This document shows positions 17,365 through 24,670 of a stretch of 32,660 bases of DNA, piece after piece; the first letter of the stretch is position 1; each line of letters starts with the position of its first letter. The notes under the pieces are model-generated. The model saw nothing but the letters and a program-made list of their open reading frames with translations. It ran no database searches and was not told where the DNA came from. Position numbers and translations under genes: made by a program. The DNA is taken from contig NZ_PDZG01000052.1 in assembly GCF_002735645.1 (NCBI RefSeq), forward strand, positions 1 to 32,660. Direction: 5' to 3'. The DNA comes from Iodobacter sp. BJB302. GTDB taxonomy: Bacteria > Pseudomonadota > Gammaproteobacteria > Burkholderiales > Chitinibacteraceae.

Positions 17365-17423
17365 AACATTTGCGAAAATATAATGTTAGTATTTTGTTGT
17401 TTTGTATTTGTTTGTGTACAAAT
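17365..17423. promoter_or_regulatory. Two palindromes in the glpR-glpD gap; candidate GlpR operators
   Basis: AACATT (17365-17370) pairs with AATGTT (17382-17387) around TGCGAAAATAT. ATTTGT (17406-17411) pairs with ACAAAT (17418-17423). A TAGAAT hexamer at 17423-17428 could be the glpD -10. The TGCGAAA element inside the first palindrome recurs at 15962-15968 upstream of glpK. Assignment to GlpR rests on position and this shared element only. Confidence 0.35.
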
Positions 17424-17467
17424 AGAATCAATAATGAATAATTTCATCGCATCTGGGGCAGAAAAGC

Positions 17468-18979
17468 GTGGAAGATAAAATTTACGATGTACTGGTCGTA
17501 GGCGGGGGCATTAACGGGGCTGGGATCGCGCGTGACGCGGCCGGCCGTGGCCTTTCTGTCTGCCTGTGTGAAAAAGACGATCTGGCGCAGCACACCTCAT
17601 CGGCCAGCTCTAAGCTGATTCATGGCGGCTTGCGCTATCTGGAATATTACGAATTTGGTCTGGTGCGCAAAGCGCTGCAAGAGCGTGAAGTGCTGCTCGA
17701 TTTAGCCCCGCATATTATCTGGCCACTGCGTTTTGTGATGCCGCACGATCCCACTGGCCGCCCTAAGTGGCTGATCCGTACCGGTTTGTTTCTTTACGAT
17801 CACTTAGCCAGCCGCAAAGTTTTACGCGGCACAGAATCAATCCGTTTTGACCGCCATGCATCGGGAAAACCGCTCAAGGCCGGTTACAGCCATGGTTTTG
17901 CTTATTCAGATGGCTGGGTGCAAGACGCCCGTTTAGTGGTACTGAATGTGATGGATGCGGCAGAGCGCGGTGCGGTGGTGCATACCCAAACGGCCTGCGT
18001 GGCAGCTAAGCGTGAAAATGGCGTTTGGCATTGCACCCTGCAGGGCGTAAATGGGGTGCAGCAGGTCAAAGCGCGCACGGTGGTGAATGCGGCCGGTGCA
18101 TGGGTGGAATCAGTGCTTAAAAGTGTAGTGGGGCAAAAATCAGCCCACGCGCTGCGGCTGGTAAAAGGAAGCCATATTGTGGTGAAAAAGCTGTTTGATC
18201 ACCCCGATGCCTATATTTTCCAAAACCCTGATAAACGCATTATTTTTGCGATTCCCTATGAAAAAGACTTCACGCTGATTGGTACCACCGATGTGGAATA
18301 CCATGCCGACCCGGCCCGAGTCAGGATTGATCATGACGAAATTAGCTACCTCTGCCAGATGAGCAATCGCTATTTTGAGCAGCAGATCAGCCCAAATGAC
18401 GTGGTGGCGACCTTTTCAGGCGTTCGCCCGCTGCTGGATGATGCTTCTGGCAATGCGGCCAGCGTAACCCGTGATTACTCACTGGAGTTTGATCCTGCTG
18501 AGGGCCTGCTGTCTGTGTTTGGCGGCAAGATCACCACCTATCGCAAGCTGGCCGAGCAGGCTGTTGATTTGCTTGCGCCGCATTTGGGTAATCATCACGC
18601 AATTTGGAGTGCAACTAAAGCCCTGCCTGGCGGCGATTTGCACGGCAGTTTTGAGCAATTTATGCAAAAGCTGGCAAAAGATTATGCATGGATGCCGGGC
18701 GATTTATTGCAGCGATATGCGCGTACCTATGGATCAAGAACGGCTGTTTTGCTTAAAGGCGCCCGATGTGTGGCTGATCTGGGCGAGGAAATTCTGCCTG
18801 CGCTTTACGCCGCCGAAGTGCGCTATTTAATGCAATTTGAATGGGCAAAAAGCGCTGAAGATATTCTTTGGCGCAGAACCAAACTTCGCCTGCATTTACC
18901 TGCCAATGCGGATGAAATTTTGAGCCAGTGGCTGGCAAAAACTGCGGTCCGTTCAACTGATACAGCGCTTGCTGCATAA
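17468..18979 (+). CDS. glpD: Aerobic glycerol-3-phosphate dehydrogenase
   Basis: A membrane-associated FAD enzyme oxidising glycerol-3-phosphate to dihydroxyacetone phosphate and feeding electrons to ubiquinone. The 503 residues match the family (E. coli 501). The FAD fold VVGGGINGAGIARDAAGRGL spans about 10-30. The signatures SSASSKLIHGGLRYLEYYEFGLV and VNAAGAWVE follow, then LVKGSHIVV, IGTTDVEYH and FGGKITTYRKLAE. The start is GTG 17468 with a modest GGGGCAG upstream. tpiA follows after 9 nt, so its product DHAP is handed to a co-transcribed isomerase. Confidence 0.97.
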   Translation: MEDKIYDVLVVGGGINGAGIARDAAGRGLSVCLCEKDDLAQHTSSASSKLIHGGLRYLEYYEFGLVRKALQEREVLLDLAPHIIWPLRFVMPHDPTGRPKWLIRTGLFLYDHLASRKVLRGTESIRFDRHASGKPLKAGYSHGFAYSDGWVQDARLVVLNVMDAAERGAVVHTQTACVAAKRENGVWHCTLQGVNGVQQVKARTVVNAAGAWVESVLKSVVGQKSAHALRLVKGSHIVVKKLFDHPDAYIFQNPDKRIIFAIPYEKDFTLIGTTDVEYHADPARVRIDHDEISYLCQMSNRYFEQQISPNDVVATFSGVRPLLDDASGNAASVTRDYSLEFDPAEGLLSVFGGKITTYRKLAEQAVDLLAPHLGNHHAIWSATKALPGGDLHGSFEQFMQKLAKDYAWMPGDLLQRYARTYGSRTAVLLKGARCVADLGEEILPALYAAEVRYLMQFEWAKSAEDILWRRTKLRLHLPANADEILSQWLAKTAVRSTDTALAA

Positions 18980-18988
18980 AAGGACACC

Positions 18989-19795
18989 ATGATGCAAATC
19001 ACATTAGATAGCCTGGATGCAACCATCAGCTGTCCGGTTAATTTAGCTGCGCCACGCGCCAGAATGGTGGTAGCCAATTGGAAAATGTTTGGCAATCTGG
19101 CGCTGTGCCGTGAAAGCCTGCCGCGTCTGGCTGCGGCAGCTTTTGAGAGTGTCGAGCTGGTGGTCTGCCCGCCTGCGCCTTATTTGGGCGAAGTAGGGCG
19201 CTTGGCCAGCCGCTCTGGCGTGCACTATGGCGCACAAGATGTGGCTGAGGTTACGCATGGTGCACGCACGGGCGAATGGTCGGCCGATATGCTGGCAGAG
19301 TTAGGCTGCCGCTATGCGATAGTAGGGCATTCCGAGCGGCGGGATCGCCACCGTGAATGTAATCAAACCGTAGCGGTAAAAGCTGCCATGTGTATTGCTG
19401 CCGGGGTAATCCCGATTGTGTGCGTGGGTGAAACCATGAGCGATCGGGAATCGGGGCAGACTGAGGCGGTACTGGCAGAGCAGCTGAGCGCCATTTTGCA
19501 GCTGATGAGAAAAAATGCCATGTTTGTACTTGCTTACGAGCCGGTCTGGGCGATTGGTACCGGCCTTGCCGCTACGCCAGAAATGGCGCAGGACGTGCAT
19601 GCATTCTTACGCCGTCAGCTGGCGCTGTTTTCACCCGTATGGGCCGAATCGGTCACTATTTTATACGGCGGCAGTGTCAAGGCCGATAACGCCGCATCGT
19701 TGTTTGCCATGCCTGATATTGACGGCGGATTAGTCGGCGGAGCCTCGTTAAATGTGAATGATTTGCTGAGCATTTATAAGGCTGCCAATATTTAA
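18989..19795 (+). CDS. tpiA: Triosephosphate isomerase, glycerol-operon copy
   Basis: Interconverts dihydroxyacetone phosphate and glyceraldehyde-3-phosphate. The 268 residues include an N-terminal extension of about 25 before the usual VVANWKM start. Catalytic residues are present: Asn30/Lys32 (ANWKM), His114 (VGHSERR) and Glu184 (YEPVWAIGTG). The phosphate loops GGSVKADNA and GGLVGGASL are kept. Loop 6 reads GTGLAAT where most enzymes have GTGK-T/V-AT, and NWKMFG replaces NWKMNG. The start is ATG 18989 or 18992, with AAAGGA just upstream; the conserved Met26 has no ribosome-binding site. Operon placement with glpD suggests a glycerol-dedicated copy; a housekeeping tpiA may exist elsewhere (inference). 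Confidence 0.93.
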   Translation: MMQITLDSLDATISCPVNLAAPRARMVVANWKMFGNLALCRESLPRLAAAAFESVELVVCPPAPYLGEVGRLASRSGVHYGAQDVAEVTHGARTGEWSADMLAELGCRYAIVGHSERRDRHRECNQTVAVKAAMCIAAGVIPIVCVGETMSDRESGQTEAVLAEQLSAILQLMRKNAMFVLAYEPVWAIGTGLAATPEMAQDVHAFLRRQLALFSPVWAESVTILYGGSVKADNAASLFAMPDIDGGLVGGASLNVNDLLSIYKAANI

Positions 19796-19818
19796 GCTGA
19801 ATTTATGCCCAAATAAAG

Positions 19819-19850
19819 CCCCGCCGTACATCGTACTGGCGGGTTTTTTT
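19819..19850 (+). terminator. Intrinsic terminator of glpD-tpiA
   Basis: CCCGCCGTAC pairs with GTAC-T-GGCGGG (19820-19829 / 19833-19843, one bulged T) around ATC, followed by seven T. It starts 24 nt after the tpiA stop. Confidence 0.9.
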
Positions 19851-20156
19851 ACGCTCATTTTTTGTAAGATTAATTGTTAATCTCATTATTATTCTTTCTT
19901 TTTTTTGTGATATGCTTACAAATTTATTTTTTCATTCTTTCTTAGAATTAAATATTCCATGGCGTAATAAGGGGCTCAAACTATATTGGTTTCACTTGTC
20001 TGGCTGGGTATTGCCTTGGGCAGAATGGGTTGGGTGATGATCTGTGCTGGCGGTGTGTTGAAGCAGTTTGGTTTGGGTGCGGAGCACCTTCATGCCATCT
20101 TTTATCTTGTAAAAGAGAAAGGCATCCCTTGTTGGTCTGTTTAATTGGAGCAAAAG
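19851..20156 (+). other. Intergenic promoter region of the unknown two-gene unit
   Basis: 306 nt with no supported gene. The first part (19855-19960) is very AT-rich and is the likely promoter area. TTGTAAG (19862-19868) and CTTACAA (19915-19921) form a spaced inverted repeat. TGTGATATGCTTACAA (19906-19921) has one good CRP-like half. The second part (19985-20140) is an untranslated leader with no obvious structure. Confidence 0.4.
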
Positions 20157-22265
20157 ATGCAAAATACATGGGTCAAAACGAGTAATGTCGCTCAGTATCA
20201 AGAAGCCAACTGGGCTAACTGGATAGGTACCAAAGCATGCGGCAGCGTGGAGGCTGCACAGGCTTATGCCGCGCAAAATGCTGAAATTAGCTTCTTTTTT
20301 TATTGCCGTCAGAATATGGTACTGACCAATGGCCGCAGTTTCAGCCCTGGGGATGCTGCGTTTTTCTCCGGCCAGCCCTGGTATGGCAGCGCACCGCAAT
20401 GCGATTCGTATCAGAAAGTGGTGTTTAATACCCCTGCATTTATTAATGATTTCCCGGTTAATTCAGCACAAAACGATGCAGTTTGCCTGCAATGGAATAC
20501 CAATATCAGTGGCTTTACCGCGCAGGCCATCATGGGCGACCCGTGGAATCTGCTTTATGCCAGCAATCAGACTTCTTACTTTGATACCAATTTCACCACC
20601 ATTCCCAGCACTGCAACGGCGGCCTTAATTCACTGGACGGCGTTCCCAAACCGCCTGAGCCAATATCTGGGTAAGGGCGCTTATCCTGCAAATCCTTATA
20701 ACTATTCGTCTAAGCAACTGTTTGCCATTGCCGATCAATACGGCACAACTGAAGTGCCTGTGCCCGCTTTCCAGAATATCCCCACCCAGCTTTGCCCACA
20801 GGCTACATGGAATAGCGAGCTGCATATGTACGGCCCCTATGGCCCGCGTGGCTGGCAGGATGAGTATTGCGAGTGGAGCGTAGTGCGCGATCCGCAAAGC
20901 AATAAAATCACCCGCATTGATATGACCTGCGAAAACCCGGAGTACTGGAACACGCTGTGGATGATTGATCCGCAAAAAGTAGCCGATGTGTATTCATCCA
21001 CCCTGAGCTTTGGAGCGCCAGCCTCGGCGCAGGTGGTGGTGCCGGTCAGCGATTTATACTTGCACGACCCGGTGACCAAAGCCGTGGTGATTGATCCGTC
21101 AACCGGCCGCCCGGCTTATAACCCGCTGAATAAATGGAATAGCGGCCCCGTTGCTGTGCGCGGCAGCAGCAATAATTATGGCGGTGCGATGCACCTGACC
21201 AGCACGCCAAATACGCTGCAAACAGAAATGGCCCTGGCTGGCGGCGCGACGATTCAGCGTGTGTGCGGCAATAGCGTGCCGCAAACGCTGATTTGCTGCG
21301 CGCAATACGGGCAGGCCTACCGCAATAGCGATCCGCATATCGGGCAATCGGTAAATCAGGCGATTGGCGGGCAGCTTACCGGCTTTCCCTGCAAGGCTGC
21401 ACTGGCAAATCCAACCGGCTTGTATATCCAGGTGCCGGATTTAAGCGGCTTTACCCTGCCCGCAGATCCAAAACTGCCCGCAGGAGCATCAGCCCAGGAT
21501 TGCTGGCAGATTGTGCGCGGCTCGGCTGAATTAACTGATCCTGTTACCGGCATGTTGTTTGGTGCCACAGCAGCATCGCCACAAAATGGCGGTAATTTTG
21601 TGCTGCATGCGGTGTTTCAATTACCACAATCGTGGGTGGATGCGGGTGTGTCGTTTACGATAGGCGATATCACCGATGCAAGCGGCGATCCGATTCAGTG
21701 GGGCGGGCAAGTCACGCAACAGATGTCGATTGGCCTGTGGGCGCGCCCGATTCAGGTTTCGGCAGCACCTGCCAATGAAGCTTGCGTTTTACCGCCACCA
21801 ACGGGCGTTACCCCGCCTGCCAGCCCTGTGCCGCCTGATTACGCCCAGCCCTTACAGCTGTTTCATTCGGCCATTTGGAATGCCTACTTTAATACCGAAG
21901 TTAGCAATCCAATGAATACACCAATTTCGCTGGCCAGTAATTCCACCCTGATTGCTCCGATTGTGCGGCTTGGGCAAAGCAATATCCCTATGGTGCTGAC
22001 CTGCACCACCACGCAGCTTGGGCCACAGGGGCAGCTGCCAGCGGTGGATTTTGGGCCGGATGTAACGGTGGTGGTCAGTGGCTTTAACGACAACGTTAAT
22101 TACGCTGTGCCAGGTAATTCTTATCCATCCCAGTGCGCTTCGCTTAATTTAAAAGTCAGTGTGGGCGCAAATGCTGCTTTGGGTTTACGTGGTCTGGCGC
22201 TGACCAATTATGGGGACGAGGTGCAGGCGCCTATGTCTGCGTTGCTGAATATTATTCCGGCTTGA
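20157..22265 (+). CDS. Large leaderless Cys/Trp-rich protein, family not recognised
   Basis: A 702-residue protein of unknown function. The start ATG 20157 is chosen because GGAG lies 6 nt upstream; a TTG at 20145 is in frame but overlaps that site. There is no signal peptide and no membrane segment, although composition (rich in Asn, Gly, Pro, Thr, Trp; over a dozen Cys) looks like an extracellular or periplasmic protein. Distinct segments are GPYGPRGWQDEYCEWSVVRD, MTCENPEYWNTLWMIDP and AYNPLNKWNSG in the first half. A Cys cluster (VCGNS, LICCAQYG, FPCKAA) is central, DCWQIVRG follows, and a proline-rich linker near 545-565 precedes a beta-rich C-terminal domain. The next gene, an exported cytochrome c, is 25 nt downstream. 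I do not assign a function. Confidence 0.85.
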   Translation: MQNTWVKTSNVAQYQEANWANWIGTKACGSVEAAQAYAAQNAEISFFFYCRQNMVLTNGRSFSPGDAAFFSGQPWYGSAPQCDSYQKVVFNTPAFINDFPVNSAQNDAVCLQWNTNISGFTAQAIMGDPWNLLYASNQTSYFDTNFTTIPSTATAALIHWTAFPNRLSQYLGKGAYPANPYNYSSKQLFAIADQYGTTEVPVPAFQNIPTQLCPQATWNSELHMYGPYGPRGWQDEYCEWSVVRDPQSNKITRIDMTCENPEYWNTLWMIDPQKVADVYSSTLSFGAPASAQVVVPVSDLYLHDPVTKAVVIDPSTGRPAYNPLNKWNSGPVAVRGSSNNYGGAMHLTSTPNTLQTEMALAGGATIQRVCGNSVPQTLICCAQYGQAYRNSDPHIGQSVNQAIGGQLTGFPCKAALANPTGLYIQVPDLSGFTLPADPKLPAGASAQDCWQIVRGSAELTDPVTGMLFGATAASPQNGGNFVLHAVFQLPQSWVDAGVSFTIGDITDASGDPIQWGGQVTQQMSIGLWARPIQVSAAPANEACVLPPPTGVTPPASPVPPDYAQPLQLFHSAIWNAYFNTEVSNPMNTPISLASNSTLIAPIVRLGQSNIPMVLTCTTTQLGPQGQLPAVDFGPDVTVVVSGFNDNVNYAVPGNSYPSQCASLNLKVSVGANAALGLRGLALTNYGDEVQAPMSALLNIIPA

Positions 22266-22290
22266 TTATGATGAGTTAAAGGGGTTTGCC

Positions 22291-23760
22291 ATGCGTTTAT
22301 TGAATCGTTTGCAGCTATCGGCTTATCTTGGGTTTGGGGTGGGTTTGGCGGGGGCATTCGCCCACGCCGCTTGCCCCACATGGAATGGTGTGCCGGTGAT
22401 GCAGCCGGTTATTCCTTGCGATTCACTGGGCACCAACCAAAACGCATTTAATAATCTGGCATGGCAGCAGTTTATTACTCTTAACTGGGCGGCTGACCCC
22501 AATTTACCGGGGCAGCCCGATACCAACGTGCCTGCTTCCTCTTTCGGGGTGGCGGGCACAAGCAGCCCGGTGGTTTGGGAAAGTTATAAAGAATCCTCCG
22601 AGGTGTTCCGCCCCAATGGCGCGCCTCCTTTACCATGGGCCAATAAGCAGGCTATCCCGCTGGCGATGCGGTCTTTAATGAAAACGAAAACCCTGCAGGC
22701 CACCTCGGCGCTGGGTATCAAGAGCCTTTATCACACGTCTAAATTTACGGATACCTCGCCGGCTCCATTAAAAGATATTGCCGAGGCGGGCACCAATGGC
22801 GCATGGCTTACCGCGCAGCCCAAAATGAATAACTACGTCACCCTGTTTGAAAAGCGGCTTAATCAGGATGAATACAACTATATCAATCAGAATCAGCTGT
22901 ATATCGCCAGCAAGCAGCCCTCATTCGCCACCACACAGGGGCTGAATTTGCCCGATGGCTCGGCGACGTTCTCAACCTATGGCACGGTGGGGGCGATTGA
23001 AATCAAGGCGGCATGGATAGAGCTGGACGACCCCACGCTGTGGCCGATGTTTAAAACATCCAAAGCATGGGTGAGTTACCCGATTACAGGGGGTGGCAGT
23101 ACGACGCCCAAGCAGGTGACGGTAGGGCTGGTGGCTTTGCATATTATTCGCAAAACGCCCAATGCCCAGCAATTTATGTGGAGCACTTTTGAGCATGTTT
23201 ATAACGCGCCAAGCAAAACCGAGCTGAGCGCGCCGCCCCTGCCCTGGTTCACCTATTACAATCTGAACTGTGATCCGGCAACGGATTACTACAAATGTGT
23301 GCAGAATAAAATGCCGGTGGTGGGGACAGATCCTTACAATGCGCCGGTGCAAGTGGTGCGAACCACGCCGATCAGCAGCACCACCGCCAATAATATCGCC
23401 GCCCTCAATACTAATACCTGGGCCACGATTAAAGCGGCCAATCCTAACTCGGTATTTCTGAATTACCAGCTGGTGAATGTGCTCTGGCCCAATAGCAACA
23501 CCCCCATCTACCCCGGTGCAACAGCGCCACTGCCAGATGGTAATGCCCAGCCCCCTGTTGCCCAGCAGCCCGTGGCGAATACGGTATTGGAAACCTACCA
23601 TCAGAACCTCAGTTGCCTCTCCTGCCACACGGGCGCAACGGTAGCGGGGAAAGAGCAAACGCTGGCCAGCGATTATTCATTCTTATTCGGAGAAGCCAGC
23701 AATCCTTCGGCTCAATCCAAAAAGAGTAAAAGTAAACTGATGCGGGTGAAATTGCCTTAA
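22291..23760 (+). CDS. Exported monohaem c-type cytochrome family protein
   Basis: A 489-residue periplasmic or secreted protein. The signal peptide is about 1-26 (LGFGVGLAGAFAHA, cleavage before ACPTW). A single c-type haem motif CLSCH lies at 442-446, very near the C-terminus. The long domain before it has AWQQFITLNW, VVWESYKESSEVF, MNNYVTLFEKRLNQDEYNYI, GAIEIKAAWIEL, FMWSTFEHVYNAP and NYQLVNVLWP. The haem-bearing tail ends in a Lys/Ser-rich stretch. I recognise the layout from uncharacterised cytochrome family proteins but know no reaction. Start ATG 22291 has AAAGGGG upstream. It is almost certainly co-transcribed with the preceding gene, which suggests a redox partnership (inference). 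Confidence 0.85.
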   Translation: MRLLNRLQLSAYLGFGVGLAGAFAHAACPTWNGVPVMQPVIPCDSLGTNQNAFNNLAWQQFITLNWAADPNLPGQPDTNVPASSFGVAGTSSPVVWESYKESSEVFRPNGAPPLPWANKQAIPLAMRSLMKTKTLQATSALGIKSLYHTSKFTDTSPAPLKDIAEAGTNGAWLTAQPKMNNYVTLFEKRLNQDEYNYINQNQLYIASKQPSFATTQGLNLPDGSATFSTYGTVGAIEIKAAWIELDDPTLWPMFKTSKAWVSYPITGGGSTTPKQVTVGLVALHIIRKTPNAQQFMWSTFEHVYNAPSKTELSAPPLPWFTYYNLNCDPATDYYKCVQNKMPVVGTDPYNAPVQVVRTTPISSTTANNIAALNTNTWATIKAANPNSVFLNYQLVNVLWPNSNTPIYPGATAPLPDGNAQPPVAQQPVANTVLETYHQNLSCLSCHTGATVAGKEQTLASDYSFLFGEASNPSAQSKKSKSKLMRVKLP

Positions 23761-23860
23761 ATCGTCATCTTTGAATGTAGCTTGTTATCCCCGAATGCAT
23801 TTATCGGATGGCCAGCGCAAACGCTGGATTTCTGCCGAAGCTAAGGGCTGCAGCTGTTTT

Positions 23861-24445
23861 TTAAACCGTGTTGCCGGATGTTTCAGCGTTGGCCAGCTCA
23901 AACATCCGGCGTAATTCATCCAGCACTACGGGCAGGGTATCAAAACCCTCGCCCAGCAAAAAATGCCCGCCATTTTTTACGATTAAAAACTGCGCATCCA
24001 ATTGCTGGCCAAGTGCCTTAGTCAGGGTAAAAGGAATCGTGGCATCGTTATCCGCAGCGATCACAGAGCGCTGCCTAATCAGCTGGCGCAGATGCGCAGT
24101 ATTTAAAGGCTGCGCCGTAAACTCATCCAGCTGGGGCAAAAGCGGCACGGCCCCGGCAAAGCCTGCCACCAGCACTACGCCGCCAATGGCTTGATTAATT
24201 CGCTCTAAATGCCGCAGCACAGTAATGCAGCCCAGGCTGTGCCCCACAAAATAAACATCTTCGTCATGCACTGCCACGCTTTGCTCAATTTTAGTCAGCC
24301 AGGCGTTTAAATCTGGCTGGCCGGAGTTGGGCATCGCCAGAATATGGCAAGGTACACCAATAGTTGCCAGCTGGTCCTGCAGCCAGGGAAACCAGTGGTG
24401 AGAAGGCGCGGCATCATAGCCGTGGATGATGTAGAGGGTGGGCAT
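23861..24445 (-). CDS. RBBP9/YdeN-type alpha/beta serine hydrolase
   Basis: A 194-residue cytosolic hydrolase. The start PTLYIIHGYDAAPSHHWFPWL is typical of the RBBP9/YdeN family. The nucleophile elbow VGHSLG gives Ser70. The acid lies in AADNDATIPF (Asp132 or 134), and the base is His161 in NGGHF, so the triad is complete. Family members have esterase or peptidase-like activity with unclear substrates. Start ATG 24445. It is convergent with the cytochrome gene and downstream of the chitinase gene on the same strand, but that gene has its own terminator, so the two are probably not co-transcribed. Confidence 0.87.
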   Translation of the reverse strand: MPTLYIIHGYDAAPSHHWFPWLQDQLATIGVPCHILAMPNSGQPDLNAWLTKIEQSVAVHDEDVYFVGHSLGCITVLRHLERINQAIGGVVLVAGFAGAVPLLPQLDEFTAQPLNTAHLRQLIRQRSVIAADNDATIPFTLTKALGQQLDAQFLIVKNGGHFLLGEGFDTLPVVLDELRRMFELANAETSGNTV

Positions 24446-24490
24446 TCAGAGTAATCCTGTTTGTTTAATTTCAGATTTTACGCAGTAAAG

Positions 24491-24524
24491 ATCTTAAACC
24501 ACAGGTGCCCCGGAGAGAACTGCG
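24491..24524. repeat. Diverged half copy of the CACAGAG intergenic repeat
   Basis: ATCTTAAACCACAG followed by a GGAGAGAAC-type tail aligns with the reverse complement of the right arm at 9196-9243. The match is perfect over the first 14 nt and partial thereafter. No matching opposite arm is evident here. Confidence 0.5.
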
Positions 24525-24609
24525 CCATGGATGATGTGGGTTAAGAAAACAGCGATGCAGCCAGATTACAAAAAGGAGTGCAAAAAAACAGCCAGTATTA
24601 TTCCGCAAA

Positions 24610-24653
24610 AAATAAACCGCTTGGGCCATGTGAATAGCCGGGGCGGTTTATTT
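24610..24653 (-). terminator. Intrinsic terminator of the chitinase gene
   Basis: AAATAAACCGC (24610-24620) pairs perfectly with GCGGTTTATTT (24643-24653) around a 22-nt loop that itself has GGCC-rich pairing. The minus-strand product ends in a T-rich tract. It lies 18 nt after the chitinase stop. Confidence 0.75.
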
Positions 24654-24670
24654 GATATGACCGACCATAG

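Noticed and set aside
19906-19921. CRP-like site TGTGATATGCTTACAA
   Set aside because: Only one half matches the consensus, and no CRP dependence can be argued from sequence; left as a note in the intergenic entry.
22972-23658. 228-residue minus-strand frame opposite the cytochrome gene
   Set aside because: His/Arg/Gly-rich translation typical of an antisense shadow; the plus-strand frame has a signal peptide and haem motif.
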